From contig MSJH02000509.1 of the NCBI GenBank assembly GCA_001931875.2, forward strand, positions 1 through 30,499: a stretch of DNA of 30,499 nt. Reading direction: 5' to 3'. Below are positions 1 to 10,357 of the stretch, piece by piece; position 1 is the stretch's first letter, and each line of letters opens with the position of its first letter. The translations under genes and the position numbers were made by a program. Source of the DNA: Byssochlamys sp. IMV 00236 (lineage: Eukaryota; Ascomycota; Eurotiomycetes; Eurotiales; Thermoascaceae). The notes under the pieces are model-generated. The model was given only the letters and a program-made list of their open reading frames with translations, was not told where the DNA came from and searched no databases.

Positions 1-37
1 TTTTTTTTTTAAAAAAAAAAAAAAAAGAGAATAAGCA

Positions 38-45
38 TCACGTGA
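38..45. promoter_or_regulatory. Palindromic E-box (TCACGTGA)
   Basis: The perfect 8-bp palindrome TCACGTGA contains the CACGTG core bound by group B bHLH proteins. It lies 1.25 kb upstream of a bHLH gene whose basic region has the His-Glu-Arg residues expected to read this core. Whether it belongs to this gene or to one left of the window cannot be told. Confidence 0.35.
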
Positions 46-728
46 GTAAGAATAAACAAAAGAAAAGAAAAAGCAAATAAAAGCAAGTAAAGATTTCCAT
101 TTTTGTCATTTTGAGCCACAGATTCAAGAAAGGGAATAATACAAAACACACAAAAAAAAAAAACGGAGGGAACAATAAGAAGTTCAGTGACATTTTTTTA
201 CACGAAAAATATAAATCAATAAGAATGGATGTTCAAATTAGGAAATGACTAGAGGGGGCTCAGGCATTTGCGATCGATCCTAAAATGTACCATGTACCAC
301 TCACATTTTCATAAAAGTCTATTTTATAAATAAATGACTGACTCCTTATGTCATTTCCACATAAGAAACATAAAAAGAGAGTTTACTATTCTTGTCATGT
401 GACGACAAACTATATTATGAAATGGTCATTGGCACTTTATAGTTGCTGCACAAAAACATATATATGCAAAAAAATGTAGCTAAAATTGGCCATGCTTGGC
501 ACACAAGGTAGGACAGTGCAACAATTGAGAATATTTCCTTTTTTAAAATGACAACTTGCAGTCAAACCTAGAACAGCAGAGCGGTTTTAATGAAAAAAGT
601 TACGAAGATCCTTTTTTTTTTTTCTCGTAATTATAATTGACGAACTTGTTGCTTAGCAATAAACTGCAAGTTACTTTTTTTTTATTATAGTAATTATGAT
701 TATATACACCTAAACTATTGTTGTCATA

Positions 729-734
729 CACGTG
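729..734. promoter_or_regulatory. E-box (CACGTG)
   Basis: A second CACGTG core, about 565 bp upstream of the bHLH start codon. Together with the site at 38-45 it makes autoregulation of the bHLH gene a reasonable inference. Confidence 0.35.
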
Positions 735-1242
735 GATCAGTATACATTCCCTCCCCCCCCAATGATCTCTGCCTACCTTCCCCCATCCTCTCTCTCTCTC
801 TACTTTTATTTCCTTTTGCTCTCTTTCTTTTTTTCTATTTTTCCCTTTTGCTTCTTTCCTGTTACACTCTTTTATAATAAATGAGCCTATTTACACATCA
901 TTGAATGGCTATGAAATAAACACAAGGCATATTCATAAGTAAAAAAGAAAAACAATAAAGAGGGGGAGTGAATGGGGGCTTTTCATTGTGGGCGTGCTTG
1001 GGAAATTTAGTTAATATATCAATGATCGGTTGTAGATCGAAGGATTAAATGGGGTATGGAGATTTCGATGCCCTTTTCATTGAGCAAAAAGGGTACCCGT
1101 TGTTACTTTTTTGGTCCTTCTGACCATTCAATGACCGTCTTCCTTGCGAATCCTTTCCTTTACGACAATTCCTCATCCTGTTTTGCTAAAAGATTGACTC
1201 CGAATTTTTGTTATATTAAATTAACTTTTTTTTTACAAAAAA

Positions 1243-1250
1243 TATATAAA
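1243..1250 (+). promoter_or_regulatory. TATA box of the bHLH gene
   Basis: TATATAAA lies 49 bp upstream of the proposed ATG at 1299 and is followed by a C/T-rich leader. Its position supports choosing ATG 1299 over upstream in-frame codons. Confidence 0.5.
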
Positions 1251-1298
1251 AGTCATCCCTTTGTCCATTCTTCTTTTTTCTTTCGAGTCTTTTTTCTT

Positions 1299-2510
1299 AT
1301 GAATCAAAATACTGAAAGAAAGAAATCAACATCTCCCAGTATTCAACAGCCATCTCCATTATCTACAGAATCGCCTTCAGCCCGCCAAAGGGCTCCTTCT
1401 TATCCGAACGGAATCACTTTTTCACCCACACTGACTGAAAGGTATATCTACAAGTGTTCATTCGTATTTTTCTAATACCTTCATTATAGTCAGCACAAGT
1501 ACTTAACCTATCTAGAGAAAAGATCAGCTCACAATGCCTTGGAAAGACAACGAAGGGAAGGCCTGAACTCAAAGTTTCAGGAACTAGCCCATGTGTTGCC
1601 TTCATTACAACAAGTGAAAAGACCAAGTAAAAGTATGATTGTTGCTAAATCACTCGAATTTGGTAAATACGCACACTCATCTCTCCTCTCTTTTTCAACC
1701 TTCCCCCTCACTCGACTCCTCCTTTTTTTTCCCTGTAGTATCGACAGCGACAAAAAGAGAATCCGAATACCGAGATGAATTACTTGCCCTTCGTAAAGAG
1801 AATGCCCAGCTCCTGAGACAGGCAAGTCTTTGCAAAAAGCGTCGAAAGGAAGCCATAGATCAGTCAAGGCAATCCGATGCTAAGCAATCTGCCGATTCCG
1901 TTCTGACACCTATCATCAAATCAAAAAGTTCAGTCGGTAAACTAAAGCCTCAGATACGTGAGCCTTCTTCTTCAGCAACGCCACCACCCTCTCCATCTCA
2001 CCTGACTAAACGAAAGAGATCAACAGACGAGTCAGTACGGGAAGATCAAGAACCGGACAAAAAGAAACACAAAGTACAAGTGTCCTGTCATGCTGGCGAT
2101 ACAAGTAGACGATCGTCTGCGTCTTCTAGTGCAACCGCTCCTACAACCACGCAACGATATAATCAATTCCACATGATGCACAATTCATATTCACCTATCA
2201 TGACGGATTTTTCACAAAACCTGGTATATACTTCGTCACCTCCAGAGCCTCACGTTGTACCACTGAATGCAAGTTCGCTTGTGTCTTCAATACCAGCTGT
2301 CAGAACACCTGTTGTTAATATAGGCAATCAACCAGAACAACAACAACAACAACAACAACAAATGCAACCCATATATGACGTTAATCTCTTTGAGATTTTT
2401 TCTCCAATTATGCAAGATGCTTCTTTTGATGGTAAGCGATACGAATGATGTTATTTCATACTCATTGTTTGAGCATGGTCATAGATTTACCCTATCCTTG
2501 GGAATACTAA
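1299..2510 (+). CDS. Esc1-like basic helix-loop-helix transcription factor
   Basis: Predicted nuclear DNA-binding regulator of about 344 aa. Exons read as 1299-1441, 1490-1662, 1739-2431 and 2485-2510; all GT-AG junctions keep frame. The bHLH domain spans residues 58-106. Its basic region carries His62, Glu66 and Arg70 in the HxxxERxRR pattern of group B proteins that bind CACGTG. Helix 2 contains KRPSKSMIVAKSLEFV, as in fission-yeast Esc1 (family knowledge). A short Leu-rich heptad stretch follows (RDELLALRKENAQLLRQ). The rest is low-complexity Ser/Pro/Thr with basic KRKR-type clusters and a poly-Gln run near 2336-2360. Exon 4 is inferred: without the last splice the protein would end GKRYE, with it DLPYPWEY. 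Family call firm; exact target genes unknown. Confidence 0.85.
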
Positions 2511-4768
2511 ACACACAATATATTTAATACTAGCTATACCCCCTTCCATGTTTTTTTAAGACCAATCTTTTTTTATGCAAACTATAGTGTATATGTCCTT
2601 ACAAGGCATGGTCTTTTGTTTGGTCTGAATTTGTTCTTTTTATATTGAAAAAGGGAAAAAATATATATAATAATGTAAATATTCTTTTATTATTTATTTT
2701 CAATGGCTTTATATGTTTTGCTTTTCTTTTGCTTATGTCTACGCTTTATTTTATTTTATTTTTTGTTTATAAACAATAAACTATAAGGACACACTTCATG
2801 TGAATAGATATGGTAAACATAGCTCATTCCATGTTTTGCTCGTGTTATTTTCCTTTTCTAGTAACCAATGCTTCTTTCCTTCTCTCTCTCTCTTTCTCTC
2901 TCTTTCTCCCTTTACAGAACAATAAGGGTCTGTTTGGTTAATTATTTCCTAATCTTACCGCGCGCGTCCTTTTTAGGGCGTTGTTATTGCTTTCTGATGA
3001 TCATAGAATATACGTCATTTAAGGTTGGAAAGTCTTTACGAAATTCATTTGGACTCGAACATTCATACAAAAATGAAAAAAGAGTATAGTCTTTTTCACT
3101 TTTTGTTTTTAGTTGCCATGACACTCTTTCCATAACTATTTAGTAGCATACAGATGCAGAACATTGAATGCACAAAGAGCTCCCTCTTGTGCCTTTACAC
3201 AAAACGTCACGCTGCAAGCAAGAGGTTATTTCAGTGCAATGGTGTGTCCCTTTTTGCAGGTTGAACAAGATTTTATCTCTTTAGCAAAATGCTAAACTAA
3301 CGCTTGATTGGCCTACCTTAAGGAACATTGACTATAAATAGGAAAAAGGGTGCACATATGAGATGAACATAGCGATGATGGTATTTGTAATATCTACAAA
3401 CAATGGGTGCTGTGAGTTTATCTTATTAACCCATACACACACATATATACTAAACATAAGATCTCGACAGGGTCCACTACTTTATATACTAGGTCTATGC
3501 TCTTTGTTCGTACTACTTTTAGATAAACTTTTCAGCCATATGTATCTAATGTCAACACTTTGGAAAAGTAATCTCTAATTCTTTTCATTAATGAGCATAC
3601 GCATAAAAGAAAGTGATAGAATCATGCTTGACATGTTGTCAGCAAACAAATAATGGCAATAATGACAAGCCAGCAAGCGCGACATTTAAAATTTGAACAG
3701 CAGCATTAGAAAGCCCAATAGCCTCCGCGGGTAATATAAAAGGATTGACAATAATCTGTATGCATTCATCATATTAACTTGGCTTAAACATGAATACAGA
3801 AAGGTGGATAAAAAAGGAAATTGTGTATTTGATTGACAGATCTGTACCCTTTTAGGAACATGGGATCTTATTTGCGCGGTTATTAAACCCCTCCTTTTTT
3901 TTTCTTGGCTTCATATTTAAAGAAAGCGTTTGTTTGATGATCGACGTGGGACCTTCTTTTTGTGCCTTGTGACTCGATAATATTGATAAAACAAAATAAC
4001 AAATAATAAAAAGATGAACAAACTCTTTATTGGAGCTATTGTAGAGAAACAAGCATGGCTGAACTATATTTGCCCCCCTAAGTTATTAGTATGTTTTACA
4101 GATGGTTACAGACTAGGATGTTTATTTTTAAATCATTCTTTTCAAAGAAAAAAGAAATGTTCTATCTTGAATGATTTACTCTTGTTCATTTGCGCAAAAC
4201 TTGATTTTCATTCATCAACTTTGTCAAGTCAGAACTGGTTTTAAAAGCTTATATTTGCCTCCTTTTTTTTAGATGCTTATTTTAATCAAGGATGGCGTTA
4301 AACTAGTTTTTTTGAATTTATCGATAAACGATGTCAGATCTTTTGGTTAGGGTTGGATTGCTACATGTGGAACATAGCATATGCTCCTTTGTCGCATCAA
4401 GCATATCAGTTCCTGTCACTTTTATTTAATAATTGAAGAAAGTTATTATAAGGGATATGGACATTGAGAGACTAAGCATATTCGAGAGTCATGATGTATC
4501 CTTTTTTTGTTTCCGTTTCAAGTATATACAAGAGGTTACATTCATGGATACACATAATGACAGATTGCATAACTTTAGTTCGTACTACGCTTACACAGCC
4601 AGTCAAACACTTCACGGGAATACAAACTAAACAAGCAAATGACATCGTGATTTAATTGTGTTTAATAAGAAAGAAAGAGAAACAGAGAGTGAAAAGGGGA
4701 ATAATAAATGGAATAAAAATAAAAATAAATATAAAAATATGAGTTTTATACAAAGCGTGTCCTTTTTG
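2511..4768. other. Gene-poor interval
   Basis: About 2.2 kb between the bHLH stop and the end of the minus-strand coiled-coil gene. It holds the bHLH 3' region with AATAAA-type signals (around 2775), CT repeats at 2880-2907 and AT-rich DNA. Open frames of 65-76 codons occur (for example 3852-4052 minus and 4014-4244 plus). They lack splice signals, family resemblance or coding-like composition. I found no tRNA or other RNA gene. Confidence 0.55.
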
Positions 4769-6569
4769 TTACTCTTCTTGAAGGGTGCCTAATTCATTAC
4801 TACGACGAATGGATGGAGTAGAAGAGCCTGATGAATGGCTTTTTCTTGAATTATCCGCACTGGAATCCTCTTCACTACTGCTAAACACCGCACTATCATT
4901 ATGGATCACAAGTTGTGGCGTTGTATCTGATTCCTTTGGTCCCCATCCGATGACACTCATACGACGCAGTGCGCGTGCCCAGCCGCTCGTGCCCTGACCT
5001 CCGCTTGTTGTTGTCGAAACAGACCTTTCGGGCTGTGGTCCAGTGGAAGGAGAAGACATGATGGAAGAATGTCTTCGTTTTTCATCTCCATCCTGTGTGG
5101 ATGTCGTGCTGGGAACCGCTGGTTTACTGACTGGCTTGGACCCCCAATAAGAGATCGTACGACGACGTTGACGGTTGGCTGTTGTCTTTGTGTCGTTGCT
5201 GGGAATTGTGGGTTTGGGTGTTTCTAAAACTATCGGTTTCTTCTCTTCCTTTTTAGGTTGATCAATACTCAACACATCCTCCAGCTGTTTATTATCAATG
5301 ATTCTCATAAGAATCTTATTGATGTATAATTGAAGTGCTCGATTTGTTTCCTGAAGCAACTTGTTCTCTTCAGTCAATTCTAATAGAAAGAGAATGTTGT
5401 GAGTCTATTGTTGTCTATATAAACATCTTTGTTCTTTTACCGTTTTGATTCCATTCAGATGCCATGTTTAACTCGGCTGCTAGATTAAGACCGTTGGAGG
5501 CGCTACTGTTTGAGTTTTGCTTTTGGTCTGTAGTATCTGGTTTCTACGTGTTAAAAAAGTGAGTGACCACATAATACTTGTCTTGTTATTTCTTACCTGC
5601 ATGATAGGATTCATCATAAACTCACCAGTCATGGTCTTTTCGTGTAACAAAATTTGATAACTTTCATTGTCTTCCATTAATGAACGATTGACCTGCTTGA
5701 CATTGGCTATTTCATGTTCGAGATGCTCAATCTTGAGAGATTGATTCTGAACCTGATTTTTATGCTCCTGCAGCATCGTCTTTTGTTTCTCAAGTTCTAT
5801 TTTGAGGTCAGCAATCAGCTTATCCTGTGCCTTGATTGTCCTTTGAGCAATTTTTGCTTCTCGGGCATAAGAAGGAGAAGCCAGTTTAGGCGCGCTCAAG
5901 GTATTTGCTGACTCGCTGTTTTCCTTATTCTCTTCGATATCACCCAATCCAAACGGACTAAGCGTCACGCTTCGTCTTCTCGGTGTTCTCGGTGTTCGTG
6001 GTTCAGCAATGCTGAGTGCTCTTATCTGGTTGTAAAGGTCTGCTTCTCTTTGTTGCCAATTGAGCCTATCTTTTTCAAATTCTTGCAACTATTTGATTGT
6101 TTATAAATAAATAAAAAAATAGGCCGTCATACAATGTGTTACCTCCACCGTCATCTTCTTTTCCATGTCTCGTTTGGCTTTTGAAAGTTGTTGAATTTCT
6201 TTTTTCAAATTTGATATTTCTTGATCTTGGTTGTATATTTGAGTCTCGAGTCTTGCCTGGATATTGCTGAAATTGGAATTATCAAGCTGCATGGCAGTAA
6301 TTTTCTATTTTGGCAACATTTAAAAATAATGCATTTTTTGTGTTGTATATTTTTTTTCTGTACTTGTCTTAAATAATCATTATCGTTACTTAATGCACTT
6401 TGTCGTTTGGTGTGTTGGTCAATATCCATTCGAAGCTGTATTGACATGAAGTTAGCCACGTTCATATATTCGTTCTATTACTTACTTCATTATTCAGTTC
6501 CTGATTCTGCTTGATTTGCTCCTGTAAGGTCTCAATCATAAGCTTCAGTTGCTCTTCATCTGTCGACAT
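4769..6569 (-). CDS. Coiled-coil protein, fungal septation (Uds1-type) family
   Basis: Six exons on the minus strand: 6486-6569, 6364-6435, 6143-6304, 5597-6088, 5441-5543 and 4769-5379, giving 507 aa with every junction in phase. The N-terminal half is almost continuous coiled coil, starting MSTDEEQLKLMIETLQEQIK. It is interrupted by a basic Thr-Pro-Arg linker (PRTPRTPRRRSVTLSP), a likely kinase target. Near residue 310-350 lies a conserved-looking block, ELTEENKLLQETNRALQLYI followed by NKIL. I associate this with fungal coiled-coil proteins of the up-regulated-during-septation type; that link is from memory. The C-terminal 150 residues are disordered, Ser-rich and contain several RRxS sites. 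It probably acts as a cytoskeletal or cell-end scaffold (inference). It shares a 513-bp divergent promoter with the NAD-synthesis gene. Confidence 0.7.
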
Positions 6570-7082
6570 TCTTATAGACATACACTATGAATCAAAAGAA
6601 GAAGAGGGGAAAAAAAGAGAGAAAATAAGGAAAAGAAAGGGGGTAAAAAAAAGAAGAAAGGAGAAGAAAAAGAGAGAGAGAGAAAGAACAAAGAGTAAGA
6701 AGGAAAGAGAGAGGGGATTTGTTTAATATAAAAAAATTTACAAGTGCCATTGTGCTACTTTGCAGCACGTTGTCTTGTGCCAAGTTGAACTAGTGAAATC
6801 ACAGGCATATGTTGCTCTTATTATATAAATACATATCAAGATATATTAAGAGTTTTAAAATATAAGAGAATATGAAAAGAAATGAGATTCCATAAGATTC
6901 TTACATAAGCATCAACTGGCCTCAGCTTCATCTACATAACCACTGAAGAAAGAGCGAGTTAGAGAGAGAGCAAGAGATCCCAGCCCGAACTCCGATCCAA
7001 AAAAATAGCAAAGTGACTAGGATGATTACCCCACATCACATCTTCTTTTTTATACATATTTTTTTTTAAAAAGAAAATAACA
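6570..7082. promoter_or_regulatory. Divergent promoter with long homopurine tract
   Basis: 513 bp separate two divergent start codons. Positions about 6593-6718 are almost entirely purine on the plus strand, so the leader of the minus-strand gene is pyrimidine-rich, as is common in fungal promoters. The remainder is AT-rich with no further gene. Confidence 0.5.
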
Positions 7083-8184
7083 ATGGCCCACTTTTCACAC
7101 TTGCTTGCTACCAACTACAAGACATTAATTAGTCAATATCTCGAAGAAGATGTTCCTTCCTTTGATTATGGAGGTTATGTTGTAGGAGAAGATGATCAAG
7201 AAGCCGTTCTTTATATGAAGGCAGAAGGTGTTATTGCCGGTGTTCCCTTTTTTGATGAAGTGTTTAGACAACTTGATTGCAGGTAATGATGGATTAAAAA
7301 TATTGAAATGTATATAAACACTTTAATAGAGTAGAGTGGTTCAAGCAAGAAGGTGAATATGTGAAGCCTGAAGGTAAGCTTGCTGTTGCCAAGGTTTATG
7401 GTAAGGCACGCAATATACTGCTGGGTGAACGTACAGCATTAAACATCCTTTGTCGATGCAGTGGTATTGCCCTCAGGTAAGAATAAAGTGTTGATTGTAT
7501 ATCCAAAGTAGGTCAATAACATTTTAAATAGAGCACGCAAGGTTCGTGAACTGCAAGATAGTCTAGGATTCAAGGGCACCATTGCTGCCACTCGCAAGAC
7601 AACACCAGGTACTATAAAAAAGTTTTAGATCAAGATGATCGGGCTAACTCGTTTTTTAACTAGGCTTCAGACTCGTCGAAAAGTACGGTGTGCTCGTAGG
7701 AGGATTAGACACCCATCGTATGGACCTCTCATCCATGGTCATGCTTAAAGACAATCACATCTGGAGCTCAGGATCTATCACAAAGGCTGTTCACAATGCT
7801 CGTAAGGTATGTGGATTCGCATTAAAGATCGAAGTCGAGTGTCAAAGTGAACAAGAAGCAGATGAAGCGATTGCAGCTGGTGCTGATATTGTCATGCTCG
7901 ATAACTTTACCCCAGAAGGGTTAAAAATTGCATCCAAGAGTATCAAGGAACGTTGGGCTGCAAAGAACAAGACACACTTTTTAATCGAAAGCAGCGGTGG
8001 TATCACCTATGAGACATGTGCACAATACTTTTGTCCAGGTAAGTCAACAAAGTGTGGTTTATATATATACGTATTGACTGTGGCTTACATTTGTAATATA
8101 GATATTGATATCCTTAGCATGAGCACAATCACTCAAGGTGTTCCTCATGTTGACTTTTCTCTCAAAATTGATAAAAAGCATTAA
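7083..8184 (+). CDS. BNA6: Quinolinate phosphoribosyltransferase (nicotinate-nucleotide pyrophosphorylase, decarboxylating)
   Basis: Converts quinolinate and PRPP to nicotinate mononucleotide, CO2 and pyrophosphate: the entry of de novo NAD synthesis from tryptophan. Exons 7083-7282, 7330-7476, 7532-7608, 7664-8038 and 8102-8184 encode 293 aa, the usual family length. The hallmark ATRKTTPG occupies residues 135-142, with Arg137 and Lys138 in the phosphate/quinolinate site. [15 protein letters not shown] (159-173) supplies further active-site His, Arg and Lys. VMLDNF, the ESSGGI strand and the STITQGV segment near the C-terminus complete the barrel. No targeting signal is evident, so it is probably cytosolic. 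The next gene starts only 76 bp downstream on the same strand. The identification is firm. Confidence 0.96.
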
Positions 8185-8226
8185 AGAGTCGTCATCCAAT
8201 AAGATTGTCGATTTATATATACATAT

Positions 8227-8246
8227 TTTTTTTTTTTTTTTTTTTT
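8227..8246 (+). repeat. Poly-T tract
   Basis: A run of about 20 T between the QPRTase stop and the XLF-like start, on the pyrimidine-rich leader of the latter. Its exact length may be unreliable. Confidence 0.6.
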
Positions 8247-8260
8247 CCTTTTGCGAAAAC

Positions 8261-9161
8261 ATGTTTATAAAGAAGGCGTACTATGATCAGCTAGCTAATG
8301 TGCCATGGACTTTGATTGATCATACATACTGTATCAAATATCTATTTGGACAAGATTATTACTTGATACTTGTGAGTGACCTGCGACTTGTCTGGTTTGA
8401 AGTGGGAACGTTTGAGCATATACAAATGGGTGCCAAAAAGAGTCATAATATTGTTATTGAAGAAAGACAGGAAGTGGTCGTACTGTTGCTTCGTCTCAAG
8501 AATATGATAATAAAACGATTGAAATCATGTGTCATAAAGAACAATGATAATAAAATGGTAAAGACCGGTATGTTTACTCCCACTTTAGCTCATGATATGC
8601 CATATAGTTGGAGATTCATTGCAGGGAAATTAAAGACGAAAAACAGCTAAATGTGCTTTCTTGGGTATTTTCATGCGAATTGGTTGATCAAGTATCCACC
8701 CGGCCAGATGAATTGACAGGACCTGATGTCATTTATAGAGAGTTTACAGCGCCGAGCTTATCTATTGTGAAATACTGTATTCAAGAAAAAGTACAGGCTT
8801 GTGATTTTAAAAAGGTAACAAATAAATAATATTACTGTCAGAAAACCTAATCCCAACGTTGGACAATAAAGAATTTAAAACTTGCGTCGGATACGTTGGA
8901 GTACTTTTCAATGGTAAATAGATTCAGAAGTGAGGATCAGCAGCAGCCGCAAGATGATATAAAGGAAGAGGAAATAGTTGTGCAAGAAAAAGAGGAACCT
9001 GAAGAAACACAGGTAAGCCACAGGGTGGTTAACTTTAATTATCTTGACCTTTTTTTTTTTTTTTGCAGAGTCGGAAAGAAATTGAGGAAAGACGTCGACG
9101 TGAACTAGAAGCATTTCTTCAAGAGAAGAAGCCAGCAAAGAGAAAGAGGAGATTATTGTGA
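8261..9161 (+). CDS. XLF/Nej1-like non-homologous end-joining factor, apparent frameshift
   Basis: Resembles XRCC4-like factor (XLF/Cernunnos; yeast Nej1), which bridges DNA ends with Ku, XRCC4 and ligase IV in the nucleus. The head begins at ATG 8261; Trp16 and the block LVSDLRLVWFE (37-47) closely follow the human LVSDLQQVWHE. MPYSWRF near 8597-8617 fits the human LPFYWNF motif. The reading frame then shifts: upstream coding runs in frame to TAA 8648-8650, while the matching continuation (HCREIKDEKQLNVLSW) is in another frame from 8608. There is no GT donor between 8609 and 8650, so a one-base indel is more likely than an intron. Further exons read 8872-9012 and 9069-9161. The tail is acidic, then a basic helix ending EKKPAKRKRRLL, like the Ku-binding motif at the XLF C-terminus. 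The family call is motif-based; the gene may be intact with a sequence error, or broken. Confidence 0.72.
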
Positions 9162-9371
9162 TTTTATTTGAAAATAATCTTGTCCTGACTGATAATAAAC
9201 CGAGTTATAGCCTTCTTCATGATAATAACTTGGTGATGGTGGTATGTAAACTCCAAAATCATTCACGGTGGATAACTTGATGGCATTTGGTGTTTCTTTT
9301 TCACCATTTTTTGAAGTTGAACCTGAGAGACGCTTTATCATTTTATCCAATTTACAAGTCCATTCTGGCAT
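9153..9371 (-). CDS. Small hypothetical protein (72 aa)
   Basis: A single-exon ORF from ATG 9371, preceded by a typical TC-rich leader (TCTCATTCTCTCTCTCTTCT region) and an AT-rich TATA-like stretch near 9413-9425. The product is polar: a short basic amphipathic start (WTCKLDKMIKRLSGS) and a Tyr/Pro/Ser-rich C-terminal half (VYIPPSPSYYHEEGYNSVYY). No signal peptide or membrane segment is seen and no family is recognised. Its stop overlaps the 3' end of the XLF-like gene by 9 bp in convergent orientation. It could be a real short gene or chance. Confidence 0.4.
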   Translation of the reverse strand: MPEWTCKLDKMIKRLSGSTSKNGEKETPNAIKLSTVNDFGVYIPPSPSYYHEEGYNSVYYQSGQDYFQIKSQ

Positions 9372-10357
9372 GTTGAAACGAGAAGAAGAGAGAGAGAATG
9401 AGAGAAAAGGTGTGTAAATAAAAAATTTCACATTACCAAGTTCTCTCTTTTCTGCGCTTTAGCGTTTGTTGTACAGTTGTACAATTCATTTTGATTATCA
9501 GATCGAAAAGATTGTTTTTACTTGATAAAGCACTGGCAGCCTTCAAACCCAGACTAGAAGAAAGAAAAAGTGATAGCCCATGACGTAAATTAGGGGGTAA
9601 TTGTCATGGCAGCATGCATTTCGAAAGTAAAAAGATCATTTCAACTGCTTTGTTTATGTAATACGATCCTACCTTGAGATGCATCACAAGCCTTTTGCAC
9701 ACCTCGGTTACTCGTTTGAGCTGAGTGCCAATTAAGGTTGGTCCTCTCGTCCCAACCTTTCTACCGATAAGTCTGACGCACACACGTAATAGCATATGTA
9801 TCATTCTACAGCCCTATGTAGATATACAAAGGGCTTTTTACAAGCATACGCATCCTTATATCCCCAGACATTGATCATAAGTCGCTCACCTTTCCTTTAT
9901 AGGTAATGCCATAAACAATTTTAACACAGCTGTTCATCACTGTACACAGTGATTCCTAAAAGAGAGGCTGTGAGTATACAGTGTTTTGCATCCCAGATTT
10001 TTGATCAGTCAATCAAGAATTTCTCTGTGTATTCAAATTCTTAGTCTGCCAATTAGAATAGAAATTGGCGTAATCAAAACTTTCTTAACCATTCAAGTTT
10101 TTTGTGGATTAGCACCTCCTTTTCCAAAAAAAAAAAGTCAACACTACATGGATCAGAAAATGAGCTAATACTAGGGGCGCACTATATAACTTCACATTAC
10201 TAAAGTCTAACCTAAGGCTGTCCAGCTCACTCTCTCTGATATAAAATACTAATTTATCATACTATACAAGATTAGAATAAATAAATAAACAACAGCATTT
10301 CTTTTTTTTTCCCTTCTTCTTCTTGAAAAGAAACAAAACAAGACCCTTTATAAAGTG
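9372..10357. other. Intergenic region with palindromes
   Basis: Almost 1 kb without a convincing gene. It contains two small inverted repeats (9469-9484 and 9936-9953) and T-rich DNA before the next gene. A minus-strand frame at 9604-9804 reads a helical, basic stretch (LKRVTEVCKRLVMHLK) ending at a possible GTAGGA donor, but no consistent gene model could be built. Confidence 0.4.
9936..9953. repeat. 18-bp palindrome ATCACTGT-AC-ACAGTGAT
   Basis: Perfect 8-bp inverted arms separated by 2 bp, immediately after a CAGCTG hexamer at 9927-9932. The form is that of a dimeric protein-binding site or very tight hairpin. It lies in non-coding DNA about 400 bp upstream of the orphan gene at 10358. 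Confidence 0.6.

Larger units (their letters stand above)
1..1298. other. Non-coding region upstream of the bHLH gene
   Basis: No credible gene was found in these 1.3 kb. The stretch opens with a T run followed by an A run (1-26). It holds many T-runs, a C-run with CT repeats around 750-810, and two CACGTG E-boxes (38-45 and 729-734). A TATA box lies at 1243-1250, just before the bHLH start. In-frame codons upstream of 1299 are open but rich in Phe, Ser and Leu, as expected from pyrimidine-rich leader DNA, so I treat them as untranslated. Confidence 0.6.

Noticed and set aside
3045..3065. tRNA T-loop-like GTTCGAGTCC on the minus strand
   Set aside because: The flanking bases do not pair into a T-stem and no acceptor or anticodon arm could be built.
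2868..3089. Plus-strand open frame starting in a CT repeat
   Set aside because: The Leu/Ser/Phe repeats merely translate the CT tract; no splice signals or family features.
3852..4244. Overlapping open frames on both strands (3852-4052 minus, 4014-4244 plus)
   Set aside because: Short, low-complexity, no leader or family resemblance; consistent with chance in AT-rich DNA.
8568..8588. 21-nt GTATGT...TTTAG mini-intron in the XLF-like gene
   Set aside because: Far below the intron sizes seen in this window, and its removal leaves the frame unchanged.
8558..8624. Intron GTAAAG...GCAG in the XLF-like gene to explain the frame change
   Set aside because: It ends in the wrong phase (immediate TAA) and would remove the conserved MPYSWRF motif.
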